From Nereocystis luetkeana (Eukaryota > Sar > Phaeophyceae > Laminariales > Laminariaceae): 64,000 nucleotides of DNA. The position numbers were made by a program, and so were the translations under genes. Below, piece by piece: positions 44,845 to 56,520 of this stretch. Under the pieces are notes generated by a model. That model ran no database searches, was not told the origin of the DNA, and worked only from the letters and a program-made list of their open reading frames with translations. The stretch covers positions 5,493,548 through 5,557,547 of the forward strand of contig JARUPZ010000017.1 in NCBI GenBank assembly GCA_031213475.1, given 5' to 3'. The stretch's first letter is position 1, and every line of letters starts with the position of its first letter.

Positions 44845-45182
44845 ATGCGGGCGGCGTTCAGGTGGTTAACCTCGAATTCTACTTGTTTGAGTCCTGGGTT
44901 CGAGCCCCAGGTGGGTCGGACTTTGAGTTTATTTGCAAAAATAAAAAAGGATTCAATTGTTGAGAGCGCCTTGCAGCGTGGGTAGGCACAGTTCGATGCG
45001 AGTCGACGAGGGAAGAAAAGGCTGAAATCTTCTCGCGATAAAAATGAAGGCACGTACCGTAGCGGGAAGGGGGGATAGGAGCCTGCTATGTAACCCCGGA
45101 TCTGAGTTACGAGTTGGAAGGAGAGAGAGAAGAAGATGTGCGAAGATAATGAATGGGATGAGCAAAAAAAAAAAAAAAAAAA
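44845..45182 (+). mobile_element. tRNA-derived SINE, copy 1
   Basis: The tRNA-like head has a B box GGTTCGAGCCC at 44897-44907 and a weaker A box near GTTCAGGTGG. A body of about 230 bp (GAGAGCGCCTTGCAGCGTGG onward) ends in GAATGGGATGAGC and an A tail. The head does not fold as a true tRNA because its acceptor ends do not pair. Confidence 0.85.
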
Positions 45183-46385
45183 GTTCCGAACGACGAACAC
45201 CAGAAAGGAGAACCCGTGATCAGGCTCGCCAGAAACCGGTCTCCAACGTGTAATATCACACGAAAGGCTTGCATGTGTGATCGTAAGCCGCCATTCTATT
45301 TGTCTGTCCATTGATCATCTTCACCCTTGCTTTCGGCCTCTCCCGTTGACCGCTGTAGGTTTGACGTATATAACCGGGTGCACATGGCTGACTCCTCCCC
45401 TCCCTCGCCACTCCGATGGTTCGCGTACATGAATCCCCCGTGTATTTTTCGCGAAGACTTGTTCAGCCCTTTCTTGTGTCATCGCCTCGTGTTGAACTAC
45501 GCCTAAACTCGTTACGCGCCATCAGCGCTTCAGAGTCGTGCTGCGATTGAGCACCTATTATTGTGTGAGGCATGGGCATGGACTTATGAATACGAGGACT
45601 TAAGCCGAGGATGATTCAAACGGGCTACTGCTGCATGCAGAGCACGAACGAAAGTGCCATGCTAATCGGGCGCAGGTTGTTTCTTATTTTAGCTCGGGAG
45701 CTCCGAATATCATCAAAGATTCCACCCAAAACGTGGTATGCTCCATTGAAGTTGGCCTGTTGCTGTCATTCGCGAGGTTTTGCCTGGACCTGGCTATCGC
45801 CGGCGTTGCCTGGGAACGGAGTATCTCTCATGCGTTAGCACATGCGTTAACAAACACCCTTGCCACGCCTACCGCAACCTGGATAGGGTCTGTTCACACC
45901 ACTAGCCCACAAACCCAATCCAACGAATCGAGAAGCAGATCATCTCGACAATAGAGAACGTACAAAACACACAACACAAAAGACGAAAACCTAGAGATGC
46001 GTGTAGAAAACAATATCATCGGATGTTTTTCGAAGCCAAACATCACCGTCATCGGGCGTGCCCCCCTGAGTTTGGAGGAAATCGAGTCAGAAATCCGTCC
46101 GACGGGGGGGTGGTATCCTATTCCCTGTCCGTGTGTTCTTTGTTGTAGGGTGACAGTGTGTGCGATTCAAAAAATATCTCCATACGTACGGAGACTCGAA
46201 CTTATGGCATCAACAAGACAGTGCAGGAACTTTAATCGACACTAATGAGATACGATGAGTACGTTGACAGAGGAAAACAGAACACGACGAGATACTACGG
46301 CGGTACGTATAGAAAACAAAAACCTGTAACCCCAGACTATGCTATTTTTTCATTCTGGCTGAGTACGCGCCATCCCCTGTTTTAA
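45183..46385. other. No gene recognised
   Basis: Unique-looking sequence with only short frames between the SINE and the second inverted-repeat arm. Confidence 0.45.
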
Positions 46386-46785
46386 GACAATGTGTGTGTG
46401 TGTGTGTGTGTTCTTCACATTAAACCGTTCTTTCTACCCGTCGACATCCAGCACAACCAGTGTCCGTGCCGATTCTTCCATCCTAGAAGAGATACAAGTT
46501 CTGTGGTCACAAAGCTACGCCACAGAGATACTACGTTGCCACGTGTGCAGTGTGAACTGCAGTGGGCAATGCAAAGCCATGTCATCATACTAGATACGAC
46601 AGGCACGACATACGCAATCTATGAAATAGTGAAACGAAAAGAAACAATCAAAGAGAAAACAAAAACAAGGTAGACAAGTCGAAAAAGAAAAAGAAGAAAA
46701 ATGAAAGCAAAATCTAAGAGAAACAATCTGTCGTGCCCCCCCCCCCGCAGGCGAGGTGGCCTACACTTGAAAAAGAACGAGCAAT
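46386..46785 (+). repeat. 380-bp repeat, copy 2 (inverted arm)
   Basis: Inverse of 43138-43520. A 63-residue frame in both arms translates identically, so divergence is very low. It starts with (TG)n and ends with an uninterrupted C run of about 12. Confidence 0.85.
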
Positions 46786-47683
46786 GAATAGTAATGACTT
46801 GCATGCCCATTGATGGAGGGTAACTCAGATTTTGAGGACCGAGATGTGATGAAATGGAAAAAAACACCTAAAGCGGAACACAGAGGAAGCAAATAGGACA
46901 ACATACGCAATATTTCAATTGCGTACAAGTAGTACGTACGTATGAAGACGAAATATAACAGTCCCAGCCGCCCGCCCCGATGTTCTGCTGAGCAAATTTC
47001 CATATTTCGAACGCGGCTGTGTACTATAGATCCAGGCCGATGACAATGAGAACGCAAAATCGGTTTTCTTCGCACAATAATTATGTCAAGAAACAACTGA
47101 ATATATTATCGGACCATTGCTATGGGGAAGCAAGCAGCAAGAATATAGGGGAGTTTTCAGTTCGTTGCTTCATGGTCAACACGTTGTGAAAAAATCACAT
47201 CCCAATACTGGTGGTATGGAATATTGAGCGAGGCATCGCCGATCAACAGCAGCAAGCAGCACTGCAAAGAACTACGGACAAGACGCTCGGGGAGTTCGTA
47301 CTGTATACCAGGTACTTCGTATGCAAGATAGCTCACACCAGTTAGTTGAGAAGCAGCAGTCGATCGAGCGAACAGACAGTACGAACGAGCGGTGAATACG
47401 TTGGTGTAGGAAACTTAGCAGCAGCACTCAGAAGCAGCAACAGAGCGTACAGGTACGTATCGTATGGAAACCACGCAGGCACGAGATCTCCGTGGAGACA
47501 CAGAATATCGATTACGAGACGAGACGGCGTAGTGCTCTAGTGGATGACCATGTTCAGTGGATGACACGCGGGGAAAATGGGCAGTGGGTGACAGGGTTCG
47601 TGGACAATAAAATCGAAAATGAGTGGCGGATGACCAGCTTAGTGTTTTTTTTTTTGGAAAATGAGCAGTGGACTACCGGGCTA
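46786..47683. other. No gene recognised; short repeat at 47180-47275
   Basis: 47180-47275 matches 2945-3050. Bases 47540-47680 repeat an AAAATG(G/A)GCAGTGG-like word four times. Confidence 0.45.
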
Positions 47684-47789
47684 TTACGGGGGACCATAGT
47701 TAACAGGACCTATGGTAAAACATAAAAACCTATATGTTTAACCGTTTTTACCAGCAATATTTGGTCGTGTTAACTATGCCCCCCCGTAA
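47684..47789. mobile_element. TA-flanked MITE, copy e
   Basis: 106 bp, intact termini, C-TA and TA-G flanks (empty site CTAG). Confidence 0.85.
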
Positions 47790-47868
47790 TAGTGGATTAC
47801 ACTTACGAATATATTCGGTCCTGAGAATCGCTCGCTTTGTTTTTTTTCCGGGTGAAACAAGTGAGGAA

Positions 47869-48303
47869 AGTACGATCTCGTACGTACTCACCTCGGGTAG
47901 ACCTCGTTAAGAGTTTTCAATTTTCCTGTGTTTTAGTATTGGTTTTTGTATAAACGCAGTACGATTTCGTACTCACAGGGGCTACGGTTTGTTTGTGAAT
48001 TAGGTCATGAGCAGCTCGTTTTTGTATTGTTCGGAATGGCACGCACGAGTCTGAAACAAATGGGTAATGGACGATCTCGTACTCGCAAGGTTCGCCCTTG
48101 CCTTGTTTAGACGATCTTTGTGTGTGAGTGGGTCTTTTTTTTTTCTTCTTGGAACGCAGTACGTTTGCGTACTATCAATATCAAGGGCTACCGTTGTTTT
48201 TTTTACATGTCCTGAGCATATCTTGTTTTGAATTGATTCGGAGTATGTACGATCTCGTGCTCGCAACGGTCGCCCTTGTTTAGGCGATCTTTGCGTTTGA
48301 GTC
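47869..48303 (+). repeat. Two-unit tandem repeat with GTACGA-NN-TCGTAC palindromes
   Basis: Units at about 47955-48132 and 48155-48303 share CGCAGTACG, GGGCTACGGTTG-like, (A/C)TGAGCA, TACGATCTCGT(A/G)CTCGCAA and TTCGCCCTTG...GATCTTTG(T/C)GT. Perfect 6-bp-arm palindromes occur at 47870-47883 (GTACGATCTCGTAC), 47959-47972 (GTACGATTTCGTAC) and 48158-48173 (AGTACGTTTGCGTACT). Confidence 0.7.
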
Positions 48304-48439
48304 AACAGTCATTAGAGTGCAACGTAGGCCCCGCGTGTTCACCAGGATTCCTTTTTTTGCTGGTATCCGGTCTTTCTTGTGGGTGTTATTTCAATCTAGA
48401 TTTTCAAGCTCCAACTCTTAATAATAGGTGAACTTCCGA

Positions 48440-48745
48440 GGTACCGGAAATCGTACGGGTGCGATTAGGGGCGTTTTTTCAGGTATTCAAATTCCTAGGT
48501 GGGGGGTTGGTGTTGTGATATATCCTACGATGCGGTTTTTGAAGATTGAGGAAGGAATGTGCCATGCACCATCATACAATGCACTTCGGTCCGATGTGCA
48601 GGCGTGAAGTTTCCTACGCGGTTCAGTGCAGGATATATTTTCCCCCATAAATCCCATGGGGCGGTTTTATATACCGTCCGTAGTAGGGTGTGCATCGGTG
48701 ATGTTACACATCTTACTGCAGTTCGGTTCGGTTCGTCTCACGGTT
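48440..48745 (+). repeat. GGTGCGGT repeat block, copy 3
   Basis: Diverged units with TATCCTACGATGCGGTT, TTTCCTACGCGGTTC and GGGGCGGTT words, like 33165 and 35176. Confidence 0.5.
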
Positions 48746-49402
48746 GGCCTACTCTTTTAGACTGTGTGGTTGACGATCCCGGTATGGAACTCGCGCATCA
48801 CAGGTTTTTCTCCGTGGTTTACCGCCGTGTGAATGCAACGTGCAAAACCGCTTGTTTTATAGTTTACAACGTTTTCTCGAAAGCTATGTTTGGAAGCACT
48901 ATCGAACACACTCTATGCGTACTGCTTTCTTCGCGGTACACGCTCTGAATGAAGCGTACAAACCGCGGTTTCGTACGAGCGGTTTCCGTCTCTCCTACGT
49001 CAGCACTAACGCACTATCAGGCAACGTATGCATAACACGTACAAATCCACGGTCTCATGCTGTTTTCGTGTCGGTTACATCGCCTGCGCTTCCGACGCAA
49101 TGTCAAGCGAGCAACCGCCGTAACACGCATTGAAAAGATACTACGTCAGGAAGAACGAGTCGTATAAAACGTACCAGGTAGTAACTAGATAGGAGAAAAC
49201 CAAAACAATGTACGATCGTATAAAACGTATCAAGTACGAGGTAGTAATTAGATACCACCTGGTACTTAGTGCGAGAAAACAAACCAACGTATAACAAGTC
49301 GCAGGATGCATGACGTCACAACTTACCGGTACGTCGTAGTTAGGGTGCATGTTTCCAAGTTGTGCAACATTGCTGCACTTGTGATGCGTTCTATACCATA
49401 CC
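48746..49402. other. No gene recognised
   Basis: A short direct repeat of CGTATAAAACGTA with TACCAGGTA (49172) in the first unit. No gene. Confidence 0.45.
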
Positions 49403-49725
49403 GGTCGCCCCGGTGGTTCAAGTGGTTGACCTCGAATTCTACTTGTTTGAGTCCTGGGTTCGAGCCCCAGGTGGGTCGGGCTTTGACTTGATTTGCAAAT
49501 AAAAAATGGATTCAATTGTTGAGAGCGCCTTGCAGCGTGGGTAGGCACAATTTCGATGCGAGTCGACGAGGGAAAAAAAGGCTGAACTCTTCTCGCGATA
49601 AAAATGAAGGCGCGTACCGTAGCGGGAAGGGGGTAGAAGAGCCTGCTATATGACCGCGGATTTGAGTTACAAGTTGGAAGGAGAGAGAAGATGTGCAAAG
49701 ATAATGAATGGGATGAAAAAAAAAA
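49403..49725 (+). mobile_element. tRNA-derived SINE, copy 2
   Basis: Full-length, from GGTCGCCCCGGTGGTTCAAG (A-box region) through the B box at 49457-49467 to the A-rich tail. Confidence 0.9.
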
Positions 49726-50040
49726 CCACAAAAACACGGGGTCCACTTAGTCCTGCACAGAGTCACTAATGATAGGTTTCGTTTGTCGCCGCGGCGGGAG
49801 AGCCAAGAGTATTGACTCAGGCGCCCGCCCCCCCCGTTGACAGCTTTAAAGATTCTAGAAGCTCCTCGCGGAACCGCCTGGTCGGCACAAAATTTGTTTG
49901 CCGTACCAACCCTGAGACCGCATCGACGCGGGGTGGAGCAGAGGAAATGCCTTGGGTATGATGCTGAAAAGACTGCTGTGACTGCAGAAAACCACAGAGT
50001 ACATACCTGGTATAACATATATATACCTGGTATATATATA
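49726..50040. other. Short spacer between facing SINEs
   Basis: Contains two TACCTGGTA motifs 20 bp apart (50004 and 50024) in a (TA)-rich stretch next to the SINE tail. Confidence 0.6.
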
Positions 50041-50370
50041 TTTTTTTCTCATCCCATTCATTATCTTCGCACAACTTCTTCTCTCTCTCCTTCCAACTCG
50101 TAACTCAGATCCGGGGCCACATAGCAGCCTCTTCTCCCCCCTTCCCGCTACGGTACGTGCCTTCATTTTTATCGCGAGGAGATTTCAGCCTTTTCTTCCC
50201 TCGTCGACTCCCATCGAATTGTGCCTACCCACGCTGCAAGGCGCTCTCAACAATTTAATCATTTTTTATTTTTGCAAATAAAGTCAAAGCCCGACCCACC
50301 TGGGGCTCGAACCCAGGACTCAAACAAGTAGAATTCGAGGTTAACCACTTGAACCACCGGGGCGACCGGT
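50041..50370 (-). mobile_element. tRNA-derived SINE, copy 3
   Basis: Full-length on the minus strand, in tail-to-tail orientation with copy 2, about 315 bp away. The two could form a long hairpin. The tail lies inside a (TA)n tract. Confidence 0.9.
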
Positions 50371-50625
50371 TTATAAATGACAACAACTCTTAACAATTGA
50401 ACCACATGGCACACCCCCCCCCCGAAAAAAAAACTAGAGTGCGCATGTATTCATGTAAAAGAGGTTTAACTTTAGTTTTACGTAAGACGTGCGTGTACTA
50501 CTACAGCAGAGTTTAAACGTCAATTATGAAGAATTTTAACCAAGGGAGAGCAGACGCATACTGAGAGTAAAAACTGTGTACGTTTGGCGTCTCTGATTGA
50601 TTCAAAGTTGGGCAAAATCAGTCGA

Positions 50626-50714
50626 AATTTTTAGAACCGCGGTCCCGTTTTGGGGACAAACTACTTGAAAATTGAGTGGTTTGTCCACAAAACGGGACTG
50701 TGGTTCTAAAAGGG
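50626..50714. mobile_element. TTAA-flanked hairpin MITE, copy 3
   Basis: TTAGAACCGCGGTCCCG...CGGGACTGTGGTTCTAAAAGGG then TTAA. The left outer bases are eroded. Confidence 0.75.
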
Positions 50715-50756
50715 TTAATAAACACAGTTGAAAAAGTCCGGTAAGCCTACACAAGT

Positions 50757-50885
50757 CAGTTACGATGTCAGCCTGGTCAGTAGCAGGTAGCAGGGCTACT
50801 GGGGGGTGTTTTCTACTTAGTTTCAGCATGTATGTAGCTGATTTCATACAAAAAGTGGCCAGATATACCTGATTTTGGCAAGAAC
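50757..50885 (-). mobile_element. Diverged copy of the CCTGG-ended foldback element
   Basis: The reverse strand aligns with 56505-56610: GTCAGCCTGG, AGCAGGGCT, GGGGTGT, then GTGGCCAGATATACCTGATTTTGGCA. Confidence 0.5.
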
Positions 50886-51149
50886 CCATGATCGTATGGT
50901 ACTAGAGTCGGCAATAATCCGATTATGATAGAAAACAAATCCCCAACTGCTATAATGGGGTCGCCACTCTTCATAAATGATACCTGACCACATAGGTAGC
51001 ACCGTTCCTCGGCCGATGAAACGTCCGGGATTAGGGTTCAAGTTTTCGAGTCGGATCACACCTTTGAGGGGACGCTGGCAACAAAGCGTCCCCCGTGGTC
51101 TCCGGGTTTCCGGTCATCATCGGAACAGAAATAAACCTCGATGTCTTAA

Positions 51150-51238
51150 CCCCTTTAGAGCCGCAGTCCCGTCTTGGGGACAAAACACTTGAAATTTGAG
51201 TGTTTTATCCACAGAACGGGACTGCGGTTCCAAAAGGG
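51150..51238. mobile_element. TTAA-flanked hairpin MITE, copy 4
   Basis: 89 bp between TTAA and ATAA, with arms CCCCTTTAGAGCCGCAGTCCCG and its inverse. Confidence 0.8.
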
Positions 51239-52979
51239 ATAACACGATGAGTTTATAATTTCGGGTGGTTCTGCTCCCCCGAGAGGGACGGTGACTTGTT
51301 AGACGTTCATCACATCAAGCTTGTGTTTCTGTCCAGATTGGTCCCCCGCAGAGGCCTTTACCTCGACAAAGAGTCGCTCCAGTCTTCGAAAATGGTCCAC
51401 GTTTTAAGGTGCAGAAAATGACACAAAAAGCAAACCCCAACTAAATTTTTGCACTTCCTATGCGGAAGCTACAATTTTTCGAAAATAGCTCTAGCCCACA
51501 AAATTGAGCGATGATGCTCACGATGGGGTTTGTGAGGGCGTCGGGTGCACCAGACGGCAGTTGTAGGCAATGACAAACGACTCGCAAGATGTTTTCGTGT
51601 ATTCCAAGTTGCTAGAGAGTACCTGGTAGCACGAAACGCTCTCGAAAACGACAAATATATATATACAATTCACACAAACGAGCATAGCACCATGGCTACA
51701 TCACCGATAAGAAAATGGGCACTAGAAGATTGCTGTTCCCCAGACGCATGATACGACCCTTAAGCGATTCGTCGTCCAAGATGCTGCTGGGCGAAAGACT
51801 ACGTCCCCGTCATGGGTATTGAGTAGAGAAGGCCCAAACAGGACCAAACATGGATTCAAATGCTCGGGATTCTCGTATATCATTCTTCTACGAAGAAATA
51901 CGAATCTTGTTTGCAAATCCCTTACTCTATCTCTCGATCGTAAGTACTTAGTGTATTCAGAAACTCCCCGGCGTGCAGGCGGGCACCGGACGCATTCCTG
52001 AGCGTACCCGCGTTCACTCAAATACCAGATGTCACAGCTTTTCGCACTATTTTGATGCAGTGCGATAGCATGTTATCTACTATGTTCTTCAGCACGGCAT
52101 GAAAAAATCAGAAACCTTACGGTGCGGTTAGGCCGGATCTTATGATTTTTTTTTATGGTGATTATATGACTGTTTACGGAGGCTTCGGGGTATTGGGTCC
52201 CATATCTGATCAGATTTTATCAAAATCACGTCTTATGGGGCCTGTTTGGTGGGAAAAATGTTCCCCCGAGATTTTGTCACACCACTCCTGAAATTCCATG
52301 AAATGTGTTTTTGTGGCAGACTTCTCTGATCGACTCTGAAAGTGATAAAATTTGGCTTTGCACAAGACCTCGGTGGCATTGTACAATTTTGTTTAGGTTA
52401 TAGGTTATAGAATGGGTTCGTGACGGGTAAAGACGCTACATGCTTGGGTACGCTTGTACTCAGCTGGGCTCCAACACTTGTGCATCGGCCACCACGGAGA
52501 GGGAGGGCATCAGCACCTTGGCAACCATCGTGTCCCTTGCGGCCGCCCAACTGCAGCAGCTCTAGTCAAAACAACTTTGGAAACGAATAGCACGAGACTA
52601 CACAGCAGCAGGATCAAAACAATCAAACGGTATTTTTCTGACTTCGACCGCCGCAGCAGCTCATGCTCCACGAAGGCGAGAGCTCCTTGCTGGTCCAGCG
52701 ACTAGCAAACCCCTTACGCAGCTCCCAAGTGGATTCCACTTTCCGCTGCTTCCTTCCAGGAGCTGGTAGTGAAGGTTGATCGCCCAACCCGGCGTGAGCG
52801 ACTCTCGGTTGTGTCGTGGTCCACGTGGAGTTCAAAATGTCGGTTGTGTTCTGTTTTTTTAGTTCTCCCATGAAATAAAACCAAAATCACGATAAGACCG
52901 CACATGGCGCACCGACCTGGTGTGGCTTTTTGCCGTAGGAAAGTCCAACTCCCTGCCTTTTTCAATCACTCAAAAAAAA
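51239..52979. other. No gene recognised
   Basis: Only short frames. One TACCTGGTA at 51620. Confidence 0.45.
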
Positions 52980-53320
52980 ATGGATGAGGCCCAGCCTTAG
53001 GTGTTGCGATTTATCTTGCGGTGAGGTTCGGGAATATTTCATGTCCTACGCTGCTTGTTCGATGCCACTTTTCTCCCCCGAAAAAATTACGGTGGTGTGC
53101 GGTTGTCAAGAAGACAAAAACCGTACGGTGCGATGCGATGGGGTGCGGTTGACCGCAAGGAACCGATAGGGGAAACCGCACCTAAACAAACACTGTTGTC
53201 TATATGTCCCGGGTCGGTGTCGAGAGCTCAGACCTGTGGGGGATCTGATTCCGTGAGTTCACGGTGTCCAGCAGGAGTCGGACTACGACTAACCTATGTA
53301 CGGTGGATTGGGTAGCTGTC
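52980..53320 (+). repeat. GGTGCGGT repeat block, copy 4 (start of duplicated block B)
   Basis: Contains TACGGTGGTGTGCGGTTG, GGGTGCGGTT and AACCGCACC words. The right side aligns with 35880-36000. Confidence 0.55.
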
Positions 53321-54254
53321 GCGATCATAGGAAATCGTCGCGATCATAACAACTCGGTTATCACCAATTTCGAAGCTGTCGTCGACTGGTATGCGTAGTC
53401 GGAGGCGGGTCGGACACAATTTTGAGCGGTAGATTGACCCCCGGGTAACGTCAACCCCGTTAACCACCTGCCAGGTACCAGGTATAAAATACTCGCGCGC
53501 CCGCCAGCAGCCGAACGATCAACCCTTACGGTTCTGTACCACGGCTCACAGGTTACCAGCACAGGCGCCGCCAACCCCTCCCCCTTTGCACAACGTGGGA
53601 GTACGAAAATACATACTAGGGTAGTAGAGTAGTTAGACAAGGTGTACCGAAAGCAGTAGGACACCCACCTTGACGTCGCGTTGTGGGGCTTGTTTCTTTG
53701 CATTGATCAACCCCCGAAACGAAAATGTGTTTACGCGCACATTGTTCATGCCAGGGGGATCCCGCCTACCCGTACGGCCGCTCTGTGCTACCGCGTACAG
53801 CTGTGCCACCTTTGGCGCTTCCACACCTCGACTACTAACGTCACTTAAAAATCATGCGCTGAAAAACGGTCGTAGTGGCACATTGGCACATTGGTTACCC
53901 CAATATAAGACGTCCAACGCTGGAATGAGATGGGGAAAGACACATGTTGGTGTCATAATCAGGCACACGTTCTTAAGATAAATTTCCCTTGTTTTCCACC
54001 AAGCAAGGCGTTCATCTTTATTACGGGTGACTCAACGTGGGGTTGTCGTCTTGCGTGCCCGCTAGGCCAGCGCCACTTGGACTGGATTATGTCGGTGATG
54101 TGAATGAAGTTCCGTCGCCTATCGCAGTTCATTTTTTTCGAACATGCGTTGCGGTGTCTGTTGTTTAGATAGTCGCGTATCCAATTTGTCGTGATTGACG
54201 ATAAAAATTCACTCGCTTGTTCTGTGTTTCTTTTTATTGTTTCACATTTGTCAG

Positions 54255-54484
54255 TATTCTTCTTCTTCTTCTCATCCCATTCATTATCTTCGCACATCTT
54301 CTTCTCTCTCTCCTTCCAACTCGTAACTCAGATCCGGGGTCACATAGCAGGCTCTTCTCCCTCCTTCCCGCTACGGTACGTGCCTTCATTTTTATCGCGA
54401 GAAGATTTCAGCCTTTTCTTCCCTCGTCGACTCGCATCGAATTGTGCCTACCCACGCTGCAAGGCGCTCTCAACAATTGAATCC
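54255..54484 (-). mobile_element. 5'-truncated tRNA-SINE, copy 4
   Basis: Only body and tail are present. The tRNA-like head is missing, as after incomplete reverse transcription. Confidence 0.85.
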
Positions 54485-55679
54485 AGTATAGCGCCAGACG
54501 AAGCAGGCTATACCGTACGGCATGGAAGACAACACACACCCTCGGACGATTATCAAAGATGGGTTCCTGGACTACGCCAATGATATTTACGCCGAGCGAT
54601 TTTGTACGTGTATGCAACTCCTCGCCGACATGTTCCAACGCCACCGTTTTCGTGGTGCGTGCCCCCCATACATATGTTTGAGGAAACCGAGTCATTAACA
54701 CTGGTTTCAGGGTCTGTGATATATCGCGTTTGATACGTCGTACGGTACATCTCGTTAGCCTTTGGAAAGAGCCAATATACAGCAGTGTCTGGTTTACCCT
54801 CGTATGCCTGCGAGGTACAAACAAATACTCGATATATGTGGCGTTAAAAGAAGACCAAATATATCTTCTAGAGTTGTCGCCATGGGGAAACCATCCCAAA
54901 CTTTTAGCGCGCTCCTTGGTACCGGCGTACCTGATGAGTTGGGACAGCCTTGGCCTAGGTATACTTCGTATCCATTTACGAAGAGAATTGGATTGCTTTT
55001 AGCTTACTCGCTGTCTCCCATACACAATTTCCACATTCTTTTCTCAAGCCTACGAGGTACCTGGTACGCTGTACCGTGACTCAAGTTGCAGCAGCAGTAG
55101 TAGTATGCGTCACAGGCACTCGGTGGACTGTTGTCGCTGACGTTGGGTTTGATGTAGCGAAAAGCTCGAACTACTAAAGAGTAGTGTTATGATCAACACC
55201 TATCTACAGCTCGCGACACAACAGACAGCAGCAGTAGCATTGGCGTCGTACAGCAGTTTTACAGCAGGAGTAATCCGCTGTAGAATCGGTAGTCAGTACC
55301 TATCGAAGCCACTGCTGTTGTAGTGTCCCGAAACAAGGGATCAACGACGTGGAGGTACTGCAGGTTTGGGGTCAAAACCATGTACAAAACCAAATCAATC
55401 CGGGCATATACACCAGTACAACAAACACAGTAGTATACAAGGACGGCATCCGCACATCAGCTCCTTTCCTTTGTGTATGACATCGCTCGCACGCTTTCCA
55501 CATGGGCATCCAGGACGCCCATTACGTGGACGCCCATTACGTACTCGTACCCCTTGTATGCTACACGAATTGTACACATGCACACATAATCTCTTCAGTC
55601 TCCGACTGCCAGTCGAAACGTATTATTAATAGGCATAGCCTCTTCCCGCGTGTAGTATACAGAATGATTTGAATCTCAC

Positions 55680-55816
55680 CGCCAGCGTTGCAAATGTGGG
55701 ATTGCTCTGTTCGTCCCTGGCAACAATTTCGATGCGACCGGGCTCCAATGTTTTCGTCGTTGGCGCTGTTGTTCGGGCCGGCCGAGGTCCTGAACAGTCG
55801 CTAAGATTAATGATAG
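55680..55816 (-). CDS. Candidate exon conserved in duplicated blocks
   Basis: Open minus-strand segment with a CACCACCAG acceptor and a CTGGCG|GTGAGA donor. It encodes a polar peptide with SGPRPARTTAP and, near the end, DEQSNPTFATLA. The same segment in block A is broken by a stop, while this copy is intact. I do not recognise the family, and no further exons were identified. Conservation of both splice-like edges between the copies supports an exon over a random frame. Confidence 0.35.
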
Positions 55817-55840
55817 CTGGTGGTGTGGTGATCAAAACTT

Positions 55841-56518
55841 CGGTGGCTTCCATGCCCTCCTTCGTATATACTCGTACTTACACTTCGTATACTTTATACG
55901 TATTGTGCAGTATTACTACTGATGTTGACACGTTTTAGATGTCCCAGTGGCGAAAAAATTCACGAGGTATATATATATATATATGAAAATTATTTGGATA
56001 CATACGGCGCATACATAATACGTGGGATTTCATCAACATTACGTGTGGTACCAGAACCAAGTGACCATGTTTTTGATGACCTTCCTGTAAACGAAAGATT
56101 TTTTCTGGGGACGTCCGGGTAACGGCGGCAATCGACCGAACTTCCTGCATCATGGAATAACTTTACACTTCAATATACGACTAGTGCTCTACCTCTAAGA
56201 TTGCAGGAGACCTCTACTCCCCCCCTTGACTGTGAGCATCTTTGCCTTGGCTTAACCTCGACTGACTCCAAAGTCATGGGTTTTAGTGTGCCAAACTCGG
56301 CCCCAAACCCTTGACAGCACACGTTTTGCTTTGCGTTACATGTCTCCTCACCTATATATATATCTAAATTTGCACTGCCTACGTATATTATACTAATAAT
56401 ACAGCTCTACCACGTACGACATACGAGGTCCCTGGTGGATTTTCCGACGAAAGCACGACTGCAGCACGTATGCGCTGTTGTTCCAGGTAGTATTTAGGGT
56501 TTTTGCCAAAATCAGGCA
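55841..56518. other. No gene recognised
   Basis: A (TA)n tract at 55966-55984. Short frames only. Confidence 0.5.
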
Positions 56519-56520
56519 TA

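Larger units (their letters stand above)
53480..55840. repeat. Duplicated block B
   Basis: Direct, diverged copy of 36560-38345 (correspondences listed there). It contains the SINE fragment at 54255-54484, absent from block A. Confidence 0.65.

Noticed and set aside
44897-44907. Functional tRNA gene at the SINE heads
   Set aside because: A and B boxes are present but the acceptor ends do not pair and each head runs straight into the same body and A tail, so these are SINEs.
43138-46785. Retroviral or LTR-retrotransposon ends
   Set aside because: The two 380-bp copies are inverted, not direct, and no gag-pol or primer-binding site lies between them.
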